64,000 nt of DNA from Ischnura elegans. Its lineage: Eukaryota; Arthropoda; Insecta; Odonata; Coenagrionidae. Under the pieces are notes generated by a model. It saw only the letters and a program-made list of their open reading frames with translations, had not been told where the DNA came from and made no database searches. A program made the position numbers and the translations under genes. The stretch covers positions 16,324,001 to 16,388,000 of the forward strand of contig NC_060246.1 of assembly GCF_921293095.1 (NCBI RefSeq), in the 5' to 3' direction. Shown in pieces: positions 63,206 to 64,000 of the stretch. Position 1 is the first letter of the stretch. Every line of letters starts with the position of its first letter.

Positions 63206-64000
63206 GTGAGTTTTCATTACCCAAATGGTTTTCCAATGCACCTATATGTTATCATTATCTCTTCAAAGTTCAAATTTTTTATTTGAATATTCAACATTTT
63301 TATGCATATACCAAACATGGTAGCATAAAAGTATGTGTTCTAAGATAATAGTGAAGTTCAACCCCAACGATAGCACATTTGGTAAATGTATGCTTTGAGA
63401 TGTTTCAAAATCACGTACCTACTCTCTGCGGTCTGTCATTTGGTAAAACCGTATGGAATTTTTAACTGATGAAAACATTTTCTTACTTCGAGATACCATA
63501 GGTATTTATAGGGAGGGGTTGAATCCACAATTTTATTGAATCCAAACCCAAAATCGAAGTTTTCAGGGATTTGAATCGATTTTCCAATTCATATTCTCAA
63601 AATTCATGCAATTTTGAAAATTTACTCACAGCAAGCATATTTTTTCACTTGCAGGAAGATATGTTTCACAAGCAATTTAAGTTGTAATGCATTTACTTGA
63701 ATATAGGAAAAAAATAGAGCTGGTAATCATCCATTTTATTTAGGCATAGCGGGCAAATGTTTTTTTTTAATGTGACCTTGAATTAGAATTTAAGTTATTG
63801 AGTCAATTCATTCAAACTTTTTCTTAACATCATCTCGTATCAGTCTGCTCCTTAAGCACTTAAATTTTTATTCAAAAACGGTAACATAATGACTTACTCA
63901 GGGTCCACCTTCTCATACTTTTGGTCACCCACTAAACCTGAATCACTTAACATTCTCTCTTGTGAAACAGTAGCAGCAGGGATACAAAGAAATTCACCAT
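63206..64000 (+). other. Start of intron 17, runs off the window
   Basis: AT-rich, no exon recognised. An AG at about 63,970-63,980 (GAAACAG) is followed by an open frame to the window edge, but the residues do not resemble the LamG3 start, so it is not called. Confidence 0.5.

Noticed and set aside
63970..64000. Possible Nrx-IV exon at the right edge
   Set aside because: An open frame follows an AG, but the encoded residues do not match the expected LamG3 start; the window ends too soon.
1..64000. CRISPR array, operon or phage-like system
   Set aside because: No regularly spaced identical repeats, no ribosome-binding-site gene strings; spliced genes and eukaryotic transposons throughout.

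Overview
This is eukaryotic, AT-rich, intron-rich DNA from an arthropod, most likely an insect. The evidence is GT-AG introns, a Neurexin-IV gene with the insect arrangement of alternative exons, and a dense load of Tigger/pogo-like, piggyBac, hAT-like, Helitron and LINE remnants. The species cannot be read from the sequence. There are no bacterial-style operons, CRISPR arrays or intact tRNA/rRNA genes.

Layout. (1) Bases 1-597 are the 3' part of a coding exon of a G-patch protein, possibly NKRF-like, that enters from the left. (2) Bases 600-18,960 hold no convincing host exon. They contain a degenerate Tigger transposon (4043-5903), three related or adjacent MITE-type elements (7241-9759), a decayed LINE on the minus strand split by a probable solo LTR (10,200-12,000), a fold-back structure (12,340-14,115) and an element with long inverted termini full of a GGCCCAACG-type motif (16,048-17,782). 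(3) From 19,082 to beyond the right edge runs Neurexin IV (Nrx-IV, CASPR/CNTNAP family) on the plus strand. I resolve 17 exon units. With one of the two alternative exons used, they join without a phase break into 767 codons: signal peptide, F5/8C (discoidin), LamG1, LamG2, EGF, fibrinogen-like region and the start of the next LamG linker. LamG3, EGF2, LamG4, the membrane segment and the cytoplasmic tail must lie to the right.

The two most informative host features are in the first introns of Nrx-IV. Two 197-nt exons (21,067-21,263 and 23,543-23,739) encode alternative versions of the same part of the F5/8C domain. They share boundary phases and length, and using both would shift the frame, so they must be mutually exclusive. 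Two ACTAATC motifs, the consensus of STAR proteins such as HOW/Quaking, lie 45-60 nt upstream of the second exon. Also, an intact intronless 306-codon gene for 4'-phosphopantetheinyl transferase (AASDHPPT type) lies on the same strand inside the second Nrx-IV intron, with a good 3' splice site 42 nt before its ATG and its own polyadenylation signal.

The large introns are mostly transposon graveyards. The 15.4-kb intron before exon 5 holds a four-level nest: a 670-bp MITE, opened by a piggyBac at TTAA, opened by a hAT-like element, opened by a Tigger-like element. Two 1.75-kb copies of one TA-flanked family lie in opposite orientation around Nrx-IV exons 11-13. At least nine distinct terminal-repeat families with TA target sites suggest a long history of Tc1/mariner-pogo-type activity. 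Transposon ends were found by eye; family names rest on termini, target sites and the few transposase motifs described.
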